This document shows, piece by piece, positions 12,505 through 24,572 of a stretch of DNA of 64,000 nucleotides (positions are counted from its first letter, which is position 1; each line of letters begins with the position of its first letter). The notes beneath the pieces are model-generated. The model was given only the letters and a program-made list of their open reading frames with translations. It did not search any database and was not told where the DNA came from. The stretch comes from Margaritispora aquatica. Lineage: Eukaryota; Ascomycota; Leotiomycetes; Helotiales; Discinellaceae. The stretch covers positions 558,001 to 622,000 of the forward strand of contig VJWN01000018.1 in NCBI GenBank assembly GCA_007644065.1, in the 5' to 3' direction. The translations under genes and the position numbers were made by a program.

Positions 12505-13354
12505 TTCAGCTGTTACTTGAGAGGATTTGATAGCTTGATAAGCTATCCTGTTGAGTAATTGTGTCATTCTGAATTTATCGAAATATCCGTCAAAAGCGAT
12601 CGTCTTCGTGATGCTCCTGAAGGGTTGGCCAGGATTGAGGTCAGGACTTGGTGCCTACCATCTGTCTCGATTGATGGTCGACGATAGGTTCCGAAAGATA
12701 CCGGATGAGAATAATCGCTGGGTTCCTGAGGATAATTGAAGGCCTTTGCTAACAGCAGATGGATCATCAACCTCACAATTTGACAAAAGCAAAATTGCTT
12801 GCCGCTTTATCGCAGAGGGCTACCATACCTAGGTAGGGACAAGAGTCACGCTTTTTCTGAATTGTGTTGACTCAACTATATTCGGTAGGTCGTACTATTC
12901 TACAATCTTTATATATTCTAAGCTGATAACTCTTGAATTATGCCCGATTTTTTTTAGAACAGAGACCACAGTTGGAGCAATTGATGTATGATTTTGTAGC
13001 CACCTCGCTTACCCTCCTATTTTTGGTGCACTATCTAGAAGCAATATCTGTTCTGAAAACGAGATTGTAATATGACTTATGTGCGAGGTGTCAAGTTTTT
13101 TAGATTCATCCGGGGTATATCGCGCAATGAAAACGAAAATGTAGAAACTTGCGTTTCGGCTCTACATGCTTGTCTAGTCGTGAAGAGTGTAAGCAGCTTT
13201 AATGGCCCTCTTCGGAAGCATTTAGAATCTCACTTCAAGTCTCGAAAAGATGAAATACATGGTCTGTGGTAAGTTCATATGGTTTGCTCGTCAAAAAGTA
13301 TCCAGGAGCGATTGGTTATAAGAGTATCAACGATCATAATCCAACCCTCAAGCC
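12505..13354. other. intergenic, no gene seen
   Basis: 850 bp between the methyltransferase start and the 3' end of the DUF3752 gene. It must hold the methyltransferase promoter. Two short open frames (12551-12739 and 13072-13272) have no domain or splice support. Confidence 0.5.
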
Positions 13355-14447
13355 TCATCCAAACCTCTGCTTAGCCAAAGCCTTCAACATAGCCATAGTA
13401 CTATCCTCCTTCGCGCGATACTCCTGCATCCTCTCATCCCTCTCCGCCTGCCTGGCTCTCAGAAACTCCTCCTTCCTTAACTCCCTCTCGTTCTTCTTCC
13501 TCTCAAACTCCTGCTTCTGCTTCTTATACCCATCGATCCCGTCTCCACCGCCCATGAGTTCCGTATCCGGGACCTCTGCAGCTCCGGGCGACTTCTCGCG
13601 AAACGACTTCATCTTCTCGTTCACCTCTTTCTTCTTCTCGAGTTGTCGTTCTCGAGTACCTGCTTCGGCTCGAGGGACCAGCTCGTCAAGTGCTGCTTTC
13701 TGTTCTTTGCGGTCGACTTTGCGTGCGTATCGCATGTCATCGCGACGGGTTGACTCGTCTTCAGCATCCATTTCTGAGGTTTGTTAGCGCTGTAGTCACT
13801 CGTTCGCAGTGATGTCCATACCTCTCTTCAGCTCCAGATCTTGCATACCAGGAATACTGGGACCCAATCTCTTTCCTTGCCCGCCATGTCCAGGTAATGA
13901 TGGTCCAATGGAGTCGTCGCTATCGCTCTGCTCTGCCTGCTTCTCCATTTCACGCCGCCTTGGGTTCTCTTGCAGCGTCTCCTTTGGCCTTGAGGGTTCC
14001 GGGTGTATCGAGGTAGGCTCATGCGCCGATTGTATTGCTTTCTGTAGAGTAGAAGGATCATACCAGCCCTCTGCCAGATCTCCACGATTCCTCACGCGCA
14101 TTAGCCCAGCCCTCCATGCGCTCCAAATCCAAGCAGCAAGACGCTTACCATTTCCCCATGAAGCTCTTCCACCTGCCCCTCACCTCAATGTCGTCCATGT
14201 CCTCCAGCACCTTGCCCTTCTGTATATCCAAGTACGTCGCAAGCATGGGCTTGAAGACATCGAGATCCCGTTTTGTGAGCTGTCGCGCATTGTATAGCAG
14301 CTCCTTCGGCACGGCCTCTGGGCTTCGCTTTCGTCGATGATGGTGCCTGTGAGGTGAGCGATTGCGATGTGATTGTGATTCGTGTCTTCTTGGGGAGCGC
14401 GACCTTTCGCGATCCTCGTTACGGTGATTGCGCACTCGATCTGCCAT
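13355..14447 (-). CDS. GPALPP motif / DUF3752 protein
   Basis: Three exons, 14447-14149, 14090-13822 and 13773-13355, with introns of 58 and 48 nt; 328 aa. The N-terminus is rich in Arg-Ser and His (RSRSPRRHESQSHRNRSPHR), as in splicing-related proteins. The second exon carries two copies of the GPALPP-type motif (IGPSLPG and LGPSIPG). The third exon holds the DUF3752 region, a highly charged coiled coil (RKEQKAALDEL, KSFREKSPGAAEV, YKKQKQEFERKKNERELRKEEF). Fungal entries are sometimes labelled RNA helicase HEL117, but no helicase motif is present. A role in pre-mRNA processing is inferred from the Arg-Ser composition only. Confidence 0.85.
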
Positions 14448-14918
14448 GTTTTCTGGGCAATATATGGTTGTGGAATAGATGATGCTGTTGCGAGGTACCA
14501 GAAAACTGGCGGATGCTCTTCACTCGCCAGCCGAATCTTCGCTTGATGTCCAATGATTTTCTCAACCTCCCTTTTCAAATTGTTTATAGCTTCCGATTGA
14601 AGATTAAGTTCATGCGTTACTACAATTATATGGAAAGCGATTAAATTTTGATCTACTTAACTCGAATTTAGAGATATTCATTTGGTCGTAATCTATACCT
14701 GAGCATACTCACATTCACGATACACCTAGAATGTAATTGTGTGCGCCAAAAGTTGATAACTACTTTATTTACATTGACTAATTTACAGCTCTTAACGAGC
14801 AATTTTCAACCCCCAAGCCCTATGGAGCAATTGAGATAGTTTTAAACTCACGCTAATCCGTTTTCCTGAACGCCTTCCATATGCATAATCATTCCCGCCA
14901 TCCCGACAGCACACTTTA
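14448..14918. other. intergenic, no gene seen
   Basis: 471 bp between two minus-strand genes. AT-rich, and presumed to hold the promoter of the DUF3752 gene. Confidence 0.5.
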
Positions 14919-16097
14919 TCACCATCGCTTCTGATCTCCATTGCCTTTACTGAAGTCTCCACCTCTCCTTTCCTGCTCAACTCTTGCATCGAATTCTTTC
15001 TGAGCCTCTTCTCTCGCATAATTTCTCTCTTCATCGGTTTTGGAGATTGAATAGCCAGCCCCTTGGTTCGGATCCTTATCATCTTGTTGTTTTTGCCATG
15101 CGCTTGATGAGCCTGGCTTTATAACCGGTCCCCTTCTGAGTCTATCCCAAGCAGATCCTTGCGCAGCTGGACGAGTATCGGAAGACACGCCTTGGCCTCC
15201 CGTAGGGGAGGCCTCATCGAAGGGGTCGAAAGCTTGGTCCTGAGGAGAGCTCGAAGCTGGTGCCTGAATAGGTGCAGGCTTCGGGGACCATTTTGCCCTG
15301 GAAGTTTGCATGGGAGTAGGTTGAGTTGGATTCGAGGCAGTTTCAGCAACAATTGGCTCTTCCCACAGCATCCCTCCCGTTGGGCTCGCATCGTCCACTT
15401 CTGTGCTCGCAGATTTCTGTGCTTGCGTGTTCTGTCCAGCTTTCCCAGCTTGACCGGAAAGACCTCCTCGTTGAGCCTGAGCCTTTGCCTTTACGCTATC
15501 GATGATCGATTTCATCCGGGGATCCGAGAAAGACCCAACAGCACCGACACTTGCACTGTATGACCACAGAAGAGCTTGTGCGATGGGTACGCTAATCATT
15601 CCATAAGCACCTAGTCTAGAAGCATTCCAAACTCCTCGCGCAGCTTGTCCCTTGAGGAAGGCAAATTTCTGAGTTGGAAATACGGTTGTATCAAGCCTGG
15701 TCATGTCTGGTTGGAAGAATGGGTAGCGGAATGAGGACGAGGTATTATTCCATCTCCACGCAGCTGCCGCCCATCCAAGGGGCGTTGCCCATGAGTATAT
15801 CGAAATCTGCTTCGCAGTCCAGTATCCTAATGCAGCAGCTTCATCGTCCGTGATTGTCCGATTCAGACCTTGCGCCGTTCCCTCTATACTCCTTCTGAGT
15901 ATGAACTCATAGTATCTCTCATTAAAACCAAGTAGAGGACCCAGAATCGGAATGGGCTTGGGGAATTTTGAGGTGTCAATATGGTAGTTTCGCGACGTGG
16001 GTGTCGAGCTGTTCGAGGAGTAAGGATCGTTGTCGGAAGCTGGTGCGCCATCTACAAAGTCTCCAGATGACGAGGGAGAGATGTTCTCGAGCACCAT
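14919..16097 (-). CDS. conserved hypothetical protein, 392 aa
   Basis: A single-exon frame. Residues about 37-65 contain HIDTSKFPKPIPILGPLLGF, followed by a region rich in Trp and Ala (GYWTAKQISIYSWATPLGWAAAAWRW, given here in part) that suggests a membrane-associated domain. A further hydrophobic stretch at about 155-190 (GMISVPIAQALLWSY) could be membrane-embedded. The C-terminal half is polar, Gln/Ser/Pro-rich with two DEASPTGG/DDASPTGG copies and a charged end with RNYAREEAQKEFDAR. I recognise it as a type common in filamentous ascomycetes, sometimes mislabelled as a glucanase; no glycosidase motif is visible. Function unknown; a mitochondrial or organelle membrane location is possible. 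Confidence 0.8.
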   Translation of the reverse strand: MVLENISPSSSGDFVDGAPASDNDPYSSNSSTPTSRNYHIDTSKFPKPIPILGPLLGFNERYYEFILRRSIEGTAQGLNRTITDDEAAALGYWTAKQISIYSWATPLGWAAAAWRWNNTSSSFRYPFFQPDMTRLDTTVFPTQKFAFLKGQAARGVWNASRLGAYGMISVPIAQALLWSYSASVGAVGSFSDPRMKSIIDSVKAKAQAQRGGLSGQAGKAGQNTQAQKSASTEVDDASPTGGMLWEEPIVAETASNPTQPTPMQTSRAKWSPKPAPIQAPASSSPQDQAFDPFDEASPTGGQGVSSDTRPAAQGSAWDRLRRGPVIKPGSSSAWQKQQDDKDPNQGAGYSISKTDEERNYAREEAQKEFDARVEQERRGGDFSKGNGDQKRW

Positions 16098-17146
16098 TGC
16101 GACTGTGGCCTCAAGGGCTTAGTTGGGGAAGCAAGCTGCTGTCAAGAGAGGCTGTATTGTTTACTGTTTATTGAAAGCGTTGCAGAGCTTGAGAGTGATG
16201 GTGACGTTGATGAGAGGAAGCTTGAAGGTTGGAGCTCGGGGCACAAAGCGATCAAACCATCGAGGGGTACATATTCGGGACAGCTGACGATATTCTCACT
16301 TCCATCATCCAAACATCGAATATCAAAATACAAACGCTCATTTCTGCATCGCGAAAAGGTTGAATTAACAAACCTGAAAACAATAACTTCTAAGTTAAGC
16401 ATGTATTCGGTCAACCATATATCTTCTGTATCTTTGCTTGCTAGCATTTTTCCAAACTTATCACCAATCACAATATATGTTTCTATAGAGATACATGTCT
16501 CTTAGTCTTTTGGGTCTTGGTCTACGGATGAAAATCTTCGTGTTAAGCTCATACAGTCTTACTATCGAGAACCACTTCCGTTCATCTTTGTTGTTATTGG
16601 CTTTCCCCACTGAGGACCTTAAGAATTGGTCTACCTAGCATTTACAAACTCATGTAACATGGATCTAGACAGTCAACTCTACCTGTTATGATCTTTATTG
16701 TATTTCGTTGTTGCTACGAGAGATACACAATTGGCAAATCATGTGAACGAGCTTCATGTCCTCAAGACTATGGAATTACACCACACCCACATTTCATCAG
16801 AGTTGATGATTGGTCACAGGTCTTGTATGCTGGAGGGGTGTCTGTCTCAAACATTCTGGAGATGGTGTATAATACCTTGCTTTGGAAGATGGCAATGTAT
16901 GTTTCAAGGTGGTTGCAGTTTTGAAAGTTGAAGGGGTGTTGTCATGTGAACCATGTATTGAGTAGGAATGTGGCAGCCATGACAACTCTTTAGGCCTGTG
17001 TAGTTTAACGAGAGACTACGTAGTTTGTTCGTATAACATCTTCAATTAGGACTCCTCTCTCCTCAAGCTCGAACTCTGTTGTTTCGTCTATCAAACCACC
17101 ATATTCTACCTCCCATTTTGGATTCTCCAAGAAAAAAATTGGCAGA
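16098..17146. other. intergenic, divergent promoter region
   Basis: About 1 kb between a minus-strand gene (start 16097) and a plus-strand small gene (start 17147). The part before 17147 is pyrimidine-rich. Several short overlapping frames were not called. Confidence 0.5.
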
Positions 17147-17608
17147 ATGGCTTCAGACAAAGAGAAGAGCCACTCAAAAAGCCGATCTCGTCGTCGTTCC
17201 AGAGACGTCATCCTGCACTCATCAAGAAAATCAAGAAAGCACAAGGACAGCGATACATCATCGCTATCCTCCACCACCTCATCCTCCACAATCGTTGCCC
17301 AGTCCTCACCACCAGAGAAGAAATGTCCACTTCGATTGATTCTCACAGTCCTTGATACTGCGGAGAAAGAGACGCAATCTGGATGTCCACTCAGGAGAGC
17401 CCAGCTGTGGCATACAATTCCTTTGTGTACATTAGCAATTTTTAACCTACTGCTAGTCATTGTCGCTTTGCTTGGACTAGCTGGCTATCGAATTGTCATC
17501 GGCTGTAGGGATCTGATCCTTGGACTCACTGGCAGTGAGTTGGATTCTTATGATGACATATCGGCCATCGCGGATGCTGCGATAGTCAGATTGTCTGAAA
17601 AGCAATGA
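17147..17608 (+). CDS. small single-pass membrane protein, hypothetical
   Basis: A 153-aa frame without introns. Residues 1-55 are very basic and Ser-rich (KSHSKSRSRRRSR), then Pro-Pro-Glu-Lys-Lys. A strong hydrophobic segment lies at about 88-118 (HTIPLCTLAIFNLLLVIVALLGL) and the short C-terminal tail is acidic. The context at the ATG (GGCAGA ATG GCT) is acceptable. I recognise no family. It may be a fungal orphan membrane protein with a cytosolic basic N-terminus. It is the only long frame in its interval, but composition alone does not prove expression. Confidence 0.45.
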   Translation: MASDKEKSHSKSRSRRRSRDVILHSSRKSRKHKDSDTSSLSSTTSSSTIVAQSSPPEKKCPLRLILTVLDTAEKETQSGCPLRRAQLWHTIPLCTLAIFNLLLVIVALLGLAGYRIVIGCRDLILGLTGSELDSYDDISAIADAAIVRLSEKQ

Positions 17609-17821
17609 TTATCTTCATGTCCTAGTGAAGTATAGGGCCGGTTTTATCTTGGTCTGAGATGAAACACGTCAGGAGAAGAGACTTTTCAGCATCAGTCAGT
17701 TTGTGGATTCCGGGCAAGCATCAAGAAGAGCACATTCGAAACATTCGAATAGTGTGACAATTCTTGACCGTACGGTGACGGATTGTGTCTGCTGTGCACC
17801 AACAAGATGCTTTCGCCAATC

Positions 17822-20126
17822 CTACAGCTTTCCACGATTAAGGAATTGTATAGGCAAATCCACATGTCGACATCGCAAAAGCTCGGCTACATTCTTGGCC
17901 AAGAAGTCGTATGTACTTGAGCAGCTCACACCCCGATCAAGGTGGTCATGGAGGAAATGAACAGCCCATATATTTTGAAATTCAAGGCGATCCTGGAAAT
18001 TAGCATCTCTCCTACATCTAGCACAAAATGAATAACTTACAACATTTCCTCCCTTGTACTCGTTACCAAGAAGCTCCTTGATTTTCTCAGTACTCAAAAG
18101 CCATCTCAGCCAGTCGTATTCATCTCGATGTCTGACCCAGAAACCAACATTCGCATTCGAGCCCTTATCACCCGATCTCGCATGTGCAAGCCATCCCAAG
18201 GGGCCGCGAACAGTTTCCCCGAAATCCCTTGTTGTGACCGTTGAAATATCCTGGCTCGGTTGTTGTTTCGCAAACGTCCGCGTGATGGTGGGTGGAGCGA
18301 TGTCAATCTGCCGACCATCTTGCATATGCACCACATGACGGATTTTTGACTGCGGGATGAGCGATACGAAATACTCCTGCACTGGCTTGGGAATACCCTG
18401 CCGAAGGTCTAAATTAAATTGTCCCCCAGGATCTGTGATGATGTCAGTGTATGATTAAAGCGTTTTATTATAGATTTAGGTACTGAAGACATGTGTCAGA
18501 GCACATAGACAGCCCATAGGATTTTGAAAATGTTGCAGGAAATTGAAAGGAGGAAACACACAGCTTGCCATGATCAGATCAACGATGGGTTTTAAAAACT
18601 TCGATGGTGCGATATCTGCTTTCCTTCTCGCTTGAGCAAAGATCCTGAAATCTACAGTTGCCGAATTCTGATCCATGGCATCGTCGGCTGCCACACCATT
18701 CAGAGTGAAATTGAGCACATGGAATCTGCTCAAATCACCTAGCGCATGTCGGATTTGAGCCTTCATCATTCTTGCTTTTTCCTCAATATCCAAACCCACC
18801 AGGAACCAGTGCACTTCGGCCTGGAAGCCACCCCTGGCAGTAATACCAACCTTAGTAGTGGGAGGAGGAGGCTCAGCTCTCACGCCCGTGACAGCAACGC
18901 GGTTTGTACTGAGCTGCTCGAATTGAACACCATCAATAACAGCCGTAACATCACTATTGAAATACCACGGCCCCTGAATTTCGTACAAGAGCTGTGCTTT
19001 GCAGGTATCAATGGTAACCATTCCTCCTGTGCTCTTCTGTTTCGTGATCACTACCTCCCCGTTGTTGCCGACCTCTGCAATCGGATATCCGATATCAAGC
19101 CAATTTTTTCCTTTCTCCATATTTTTGAAGCCAGTGAAGTTCCCACCACATACATAAGTCGAGCATTCAATCATATGGCCCGCCACAAAAGCTTTCGCCA
19201 ACTCTTTTAAGTTCTCTCGCTCCCATCCATGCCACCACACGGCAGCTCCAATCACAGGACTCGCATCGGACACTCGTCCACAGATGACAATTTCAGCACC
19301 CTCTCTCAACGCAGCTGCAATTCCTAAACCACCAAGATACGCTTGTGCACCTACTATCTCATCTTTAAAATCCCAATCCACGAGATTTTGGCCCGTGCAG
19401 ATATTTTCGAGATTTTCGAATGTTTGGCTCTCGATATAGGACCGCACTTCCGAGTTCACATCAGCACCTTCTATCCAGGCATCAAAGATGGTGAAGCCTT
19501 TCGTGCGTCCACTTTGTATTTCTGCATTGCGAATACCATGCCATATGCTTTTCCCATTTGACTTGGTTTCTCGGCTCAGGTTCTTTCGGATCAGAGGAAG
19601 GATGTTGTCCCCTCCCACCCAAGCAACGCTCAATTGTAGCCCTTGACTTGCCACGAGCTTTCTCGTAGCTTCATATAATCCTTGAACATCTGAGCCTCCA
19701 GCATTAACAACCATTTTGATCTCATACTTAGCAATATTAGTTAGTGCAGGAGCTAAGGCATCAAGAAATGAGCGCTCATATGCGACCTCTCCTGCTTGTG
19801 ACTTGATAGCTAGCGAAGCCATGTTGATCTCTGACATCCACTGCAGATCTGTTAGACCGATGTCTAGCACCAGCAGGTGGGAAGTATGACATCGCCTGTA
19901 ATAACGTCAACCGGGTCGCTTGGGTAGTTGGCCGCAAAGTTGAAGATTGCATTGCGGCGATCTGAGGAGCTGCCCGACGCTCCTGTTACACGGGTTATTT
20001 AATATATAGCATTCATGAGGAGAAAGTGAAGAGATTGCAATTCCTAGAGTTTTTGTACTTGAAATATAAGCTAGTTATAGGAAGATGGTACTCACCAGCT
20101 ATCCTAACGGGACGACGTGGACCCAT
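17822..20126 (-). CDS. AtuA family protein (DUF1446), acyclic terpene utilisation-like
   Basis: Five exons on the minus strand: 20126-20096, 19982-19891, 19840-18562, 18432-18041 and 17992-17822; 654 aa. The introns are 113, 50, 129 and 48 nt; the second uses an unusual GTCATA donor. The start is set by the short first exon, which encodes MGPRRPVRIAG and continues in frame into ASGSSSDRR and ANYPSDPVDVITGDWMSE, the usual beginning of this family. The large N-terminal DUF1446 domain includes MVVNAGGSDVQGLYE, VICGRVSDASPVIGAA and SDVTAVIDGV. The C-terminal part (HARSGDKGSNANVGFWVR) is the AtuA-like small domain. In Pseudomonas AtuA belongs to the citronellol/geraniol degradation cluster; in fungi the role is not established. 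It shares a 548-bp divergent promoter with adenylosuccinate lyase. Confidence 0.9.
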
Positions 20127-20674
20127 CTCCCTACTTGGGCCTTGAATAAGACGTTATGAAAAATGAAGAATATAAGATCTTACATAGGGATGAAAAGTAA
20201 GAGAGGAGAGAGATTGTTCAAACACGACCGAGGTACCCTGATATCACGAGGTGCTTAACATGTGGGGTACCCCGCGTTATACATACCTAGCTTGTAGGTA
20301 CTTATTGCCGGCAACTTCATTTTGAAGCTTGGTAGTAACCGAACAAAATCATTCATTCGATTGAGAGTCGCAGAACTTCCGCATTGTGAAAGTTTTGCTG
20401 ATGAGATGATTATATTGTGTACTTGGTAAGAGATGAGAAAGTACCAGCTCCTTAGATATGACTTACCTAATTGAAGTGAGCGCTTCTGGTCGGGTGAGTT
20501 CGGAAGGTTATTAGCACACCGCCTTCCACCCATCATCCCCCACCAAGCGGCAGAATAAATTTTATCGACTCAGGTCAGGTCAAGTACCCCGCCATACCTC
20601 CATCTCTCGAACCACAATTGAATCATAACAAAATACTTCTCTCAATCAATACCAAACAGCAGGAAAAATTCAAG
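20127..20674. promoter_or_regulatory. divergent promoter, AtuA-like gene and ADE13
   Basis: 548 bp between the divergent start codons at 20126 (minus) and 20675 (plus). It must contain the promoters of both genes. No coding region is visible. CCCCAC at 20537-20542 fits a CreA-type consensus but may be chance. Confidence 0.6.
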
Positions 20675-23202
20675 ATGTCTGGAAACGATACTTACCAAAC
20701 TCCACTGGCTTCGCGCTATGCAAGTATGTTACCTAAGCTGTTAATAAGTTCAACCATTCCCCGAAAATCAATCTCCATATAGCTTCAAACAAACACGGAC
20801 TGATATAATGCAATTGCAGGCTCGGAGATGAAGACAATTTTCTCGGCGCGCACTCGCTCTACGACATGGAGACAACTTTGGGTTTGGTTGGCAGAGGCTG
20901 AGAAGGAATTAGGTCTTGAGATCTCAGACGAGGCCATTAAGCAGATGAAGGAGCATGTGGTTATGACCGATGAGGACTTCAAGGTTGTAAGTATATGGAG
21001 CCTCTATGATCTGAAAGATATCCATTGACAAGTTGTTGCTAGGCTGCTGAGCAGGAGCGAAAGGTCCGTCATGATGTTATGGCACATGGTATGTATTCTT
21101 CTCCTGTGACCCTACCTCGAAATTGAATTGCTTCAAAATATGCTTAAAAGACTATATTGAGGGATGGTTTCTACGATGGGAGCAGAAGCGCTTCCATTCT
21201 GTCCAAGATTTCGCTAACACATATATCAGTTTATGCATTTGGCCAGGTCGCTCCAGCAGCAGAACCGATTATCCACTGGGGTGCAACTTCATGCTACTGC
21301 ACTGATAATGCCGACTTGATTTTCCAAAGAGATGGATTGAATCTTTTATTGCCTAAGCTGGCCACAATTATTTCCAAATTAGCCGAATTCTCCCTTAAGT
21401 ACAAAGGTGAGTGCAGAATCAGATGGTTATTTTTACCAGCATAATCCAGATCTCTCACCTATTTGGTCTGTAGGTGTTGTAGAAAGTTACTAATTTGTGT
21501 GAATAGAGCTTCCAACTCTTGGATATACGCACTACCAACCCGCCCAATGCATCACTGTGGGTCGTCGTGCAGCCCAATGGGTCGTATGTTCCCAGCTCTC
21601 TGTAATTCATCAATAATTTAGTAACCTGAAAAATAGCAAGATCTCATGATGGATCTCGAGGATATCACTAGAGCTAGAGATGACATTCGTTTCCGTGGAG
21701 CGTAAGTGGCTCTTCTTCACACCTTTCAATACACATACAAGCTTTGCTAACTTTTTAATAGACAGGTATGCTAACATCATTTCTATGGCCGCAACAATCA
21801 AAGAGACGCCAGCTATAAAAAGAGCTTTTAATCAACACAGATACTGATATTCATGAACCAGGGCACGACCGGAACCCAAGCTAGTTTTATGGTATGTGGT
21901 TTCGGGGCTTAATTTTATCCACAATGACACGGCATTAACGTTGGTTGTAGGAAATCTTCCACGGCGATGGTGCTAAGATCGACCAACTTAATGAAATTCT
22001 TGTGAAGAAGGCTGGCTTCCCAGACTGCTATCGCATTTCTACCCAGACATATAGCGTAAGTCTCTTTGTCAGGCAATCGCTTGGATGAAATACGAGAAAC
22101 AAAGTCTGACTGCCGATTTAGCGCAAGGTTGATCTCCGAATTGCCAATGCTCTTTCAAGCTTTGGTGCAACTGTTCAGAAGATCACCTCAGATATTCGAC
22201 ATCTCGCTGCTCAGAAAGAGATTGAGGAGCCGTTCGAGAAAGACCAGGTCAGTAAACAGCACTACCCACTGAGCTATGCTAACGAATGTTTAGATTGGGT
22301 ATGTATAATTCATCTTCTGTAACATGCAAAAAAGCTTCATATCGCTCAAGTTTTAACTATGCGAGAGCATATTCACGTTCATACGGTTTCTGGTTCTAAA
22401 TTGTCCATGAATGGTCGAACTAATAGAATTTAGATCTTCTGCTATGGCTTACAAAAGGAATCCAATGCGTTGCGAGCGTATTGCTGGTCTTGGCCGACAT
22501 CTTGCAAATTTGAACAAGAATGCTGCAGACACCTACTCAGCGCAGTGGTTTGAAGTAAGATTCAACTATCCCAGACTTTAGCAACTTCTAATCAAGGCTA
22601 AACTTCTCGTGCAGCGTACTCTTGATGACTCGGCTATTCGCCGAATCACCATTCCAGAGATGTTCCTCTGTGCTGATGCAATTTGCATGACTCTCGACAA
22701 TGTACGCATATTCCCACCAAACCAATCTGTGTTTAGAAACCACAATTGACAATTTTGCAGGTTGTATCAGGACTTGTTGTTTACGAGAAACGTATCCATG
22801 CACGCTTGATGGAAGAACTACCTTTCATGGCGACCGAAAACATCATCATGAAATTGGTGTCTCGTGGAGGATCTCGACAAGAAGCTCGTAAGTATCCATT
22901 TCCTGTCATCAAAGCAATGCTAAACCTTTCCAGATGAAGAGATTCGAACCTTGTCCCACCAAGCTTCGGATGTTGTTAAGAAGGAGGGTGGTAAGAACGA
23001 TCTCATCGAGCGCATCAAAGCTACCCCCTTCTTTGCGTCCGTGAAGGATGAGGTTGATGGTATCCTCGACCCTAAGAACTTCATCGGACGTTCCGCGGAA
23101 CAGTGCGAACGATACTGTGGTCCAGGTGGCGAGGTTGAAGCTGCTCTTGCCCCTTACAAGAAGCACATCGATTCCAGTAACGCTGTTGAGCTTACTATCT
23201 AG
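20675..23202 (+). CDS. ADE13: adenylosuccinate lyase
   Basis: Fifteen exons: 20675-20723, 20820-20986, 21043-21088, 21230-21406, 21507-21583, 21637-21701, 21762-21765, 21862-21891, 21951-22055, 22122-22247, 22294-22298, 22434-22554, 22615-22701, 22761-22887 and 22934-23202. They sum to 1455 nt and 484 aa, close to yeast Ade13 (482). The enzyme acts twice in purine synthesis, splitting SAICAR to AICAR plus fumarate and adenylosuccinate to AMP plus fumarate. The fumarase/aspartase-superfamily signature [10 protein letters not shown] is at about residues 285-294, with GYTHYQPAQ near 152 and [12 protein letters not shown] in the first third. Exon 7 is only 4 nt (ACAG) and exon 11 only 5 nt (ATTGG); both are needed to keep the frame through GAQGTTGTQ and DQIGSSAM. 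The gene is cytosolic in function and highly conserved, so confidence is high. Confidence 0.97.
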
Positions 23203-23725
23203 GTAGATGTCGTAAGTCTTGAGGTTTTAGGGCGAGTGAACTAGCTCTGGTGCATGGGTTGACGGCGTACTTTGGCATTGGGCGTTTTTAACAAGGAATC
23301 TACATCAATGAAATCTCTCTTGAGATGAACTGTTTTCCCGCTCTCATACAAAACGGGGCTGTTTCATGCTGACTAGGCTTTACTCACATCTTCCAGCTTG
23401 CCACGATCCAAACAATAAAGCACTCTTCTTCTGGCTGATTTTTCTTCTTTGCTACCGAATATAGCTCTTCAAATTCTGGTATCGTGAAACTGTTTCGGGT
23501 CAGACGACTGGACAAGAGGAGCGAATAGAAACTTTCGGCGTCTGACGCCAACCCCGTATATCGGATAGAATCAAGAGGCTCATTTCCCACCGGATAAATA
23601 GATGGTCAATAGCCTGATTACGGTATTTGAGTGTGGAAGCTGATTAAGCTTGGCATACGGGATGAATCGGTGGTCAATGCCTGAATGGGCAAATGATACC
23701 ACTCACATGATTTGTAGTACTTCGG

Positions 23726-23752
23726 AAGGAAAGCAAGGAAAGCAAGGAAAGC
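23726..23752. repeat. (AAGGAAAGC)3 repeat
   Basis: Three perfect 9-bp direct repeats in non-coding DNA. Confidence 0.9.
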
Positions 23753-24572
23753 ATTCGGCATTTTACACTCTCAGCACCGAATTACACATTCAACAAACGG
23801 ATTTCAGCCACAGTTTAGAACAAGGGGAATTGCCTATTTTGCTTCTAATTGATGCAAAATGCAAGGTATGAAAATGCATTTGTTGCGACGGTTAGGGTGA
23901 GTGGTTTGGGAATACTGTATTCTGTGTTAATTGGTATAATGCACCTTCATAAGTCTTGAGCATTAAGAGCGAGGTTTAGGCAGAAGATGGCCCACCAAAC
24001 TTCGCTATCGCACGCCACCAATCTGGCAGACTGTTGGAAGTTGGGAACGATTTGATGGCTATATCTAAATATTCGCATCGGACGATGGGAGCTTCTGGAC
24101 AAACCATATGAAAGTAGGCAAAGGTAGATGGGACTACTTCGTGTCACATGTCTGTGCCGCTGGGACACTCCCACTTGATGTCCCTTTTCAGTCTTTTCAC
24201 GCCAATTTTATTATCGTACCAGACTTTCAGAAACGACACTGCAATATTAACACCAATGACCCCAGTTCTGCCCCAATCCGCTCCGCACGCTCACCGCTCA
24301 CTGTCAACCAACCGAAGCGGCACTTTTCCTACTCATTCGGTGCATCTATCGTTGTTCCCAGAGTCATTTATAGAATATTGCTCAGACTGAGCTTTCTATC
24401 AAAACCTCTCATTGACCGGCATGATCAAGATGAGCTGTTGGTTTGATTCATAGCGGAACACTGTATGTGGCGCTTCATCTCACGTTTATTCCTATTTATC
24501 CTGATTAGCCCCGCTTCAGCCTAAATACATTCCCTGTCTACCGGACGGGTTTAAAACTTACCCCATACTTTG

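Noticed and set aside
13266..14340. plus-strand frames rich in Ser and Phe
   Set aside because: They mirror the Lys/Glu/Arg-rich exons of the DUF3752 gene.
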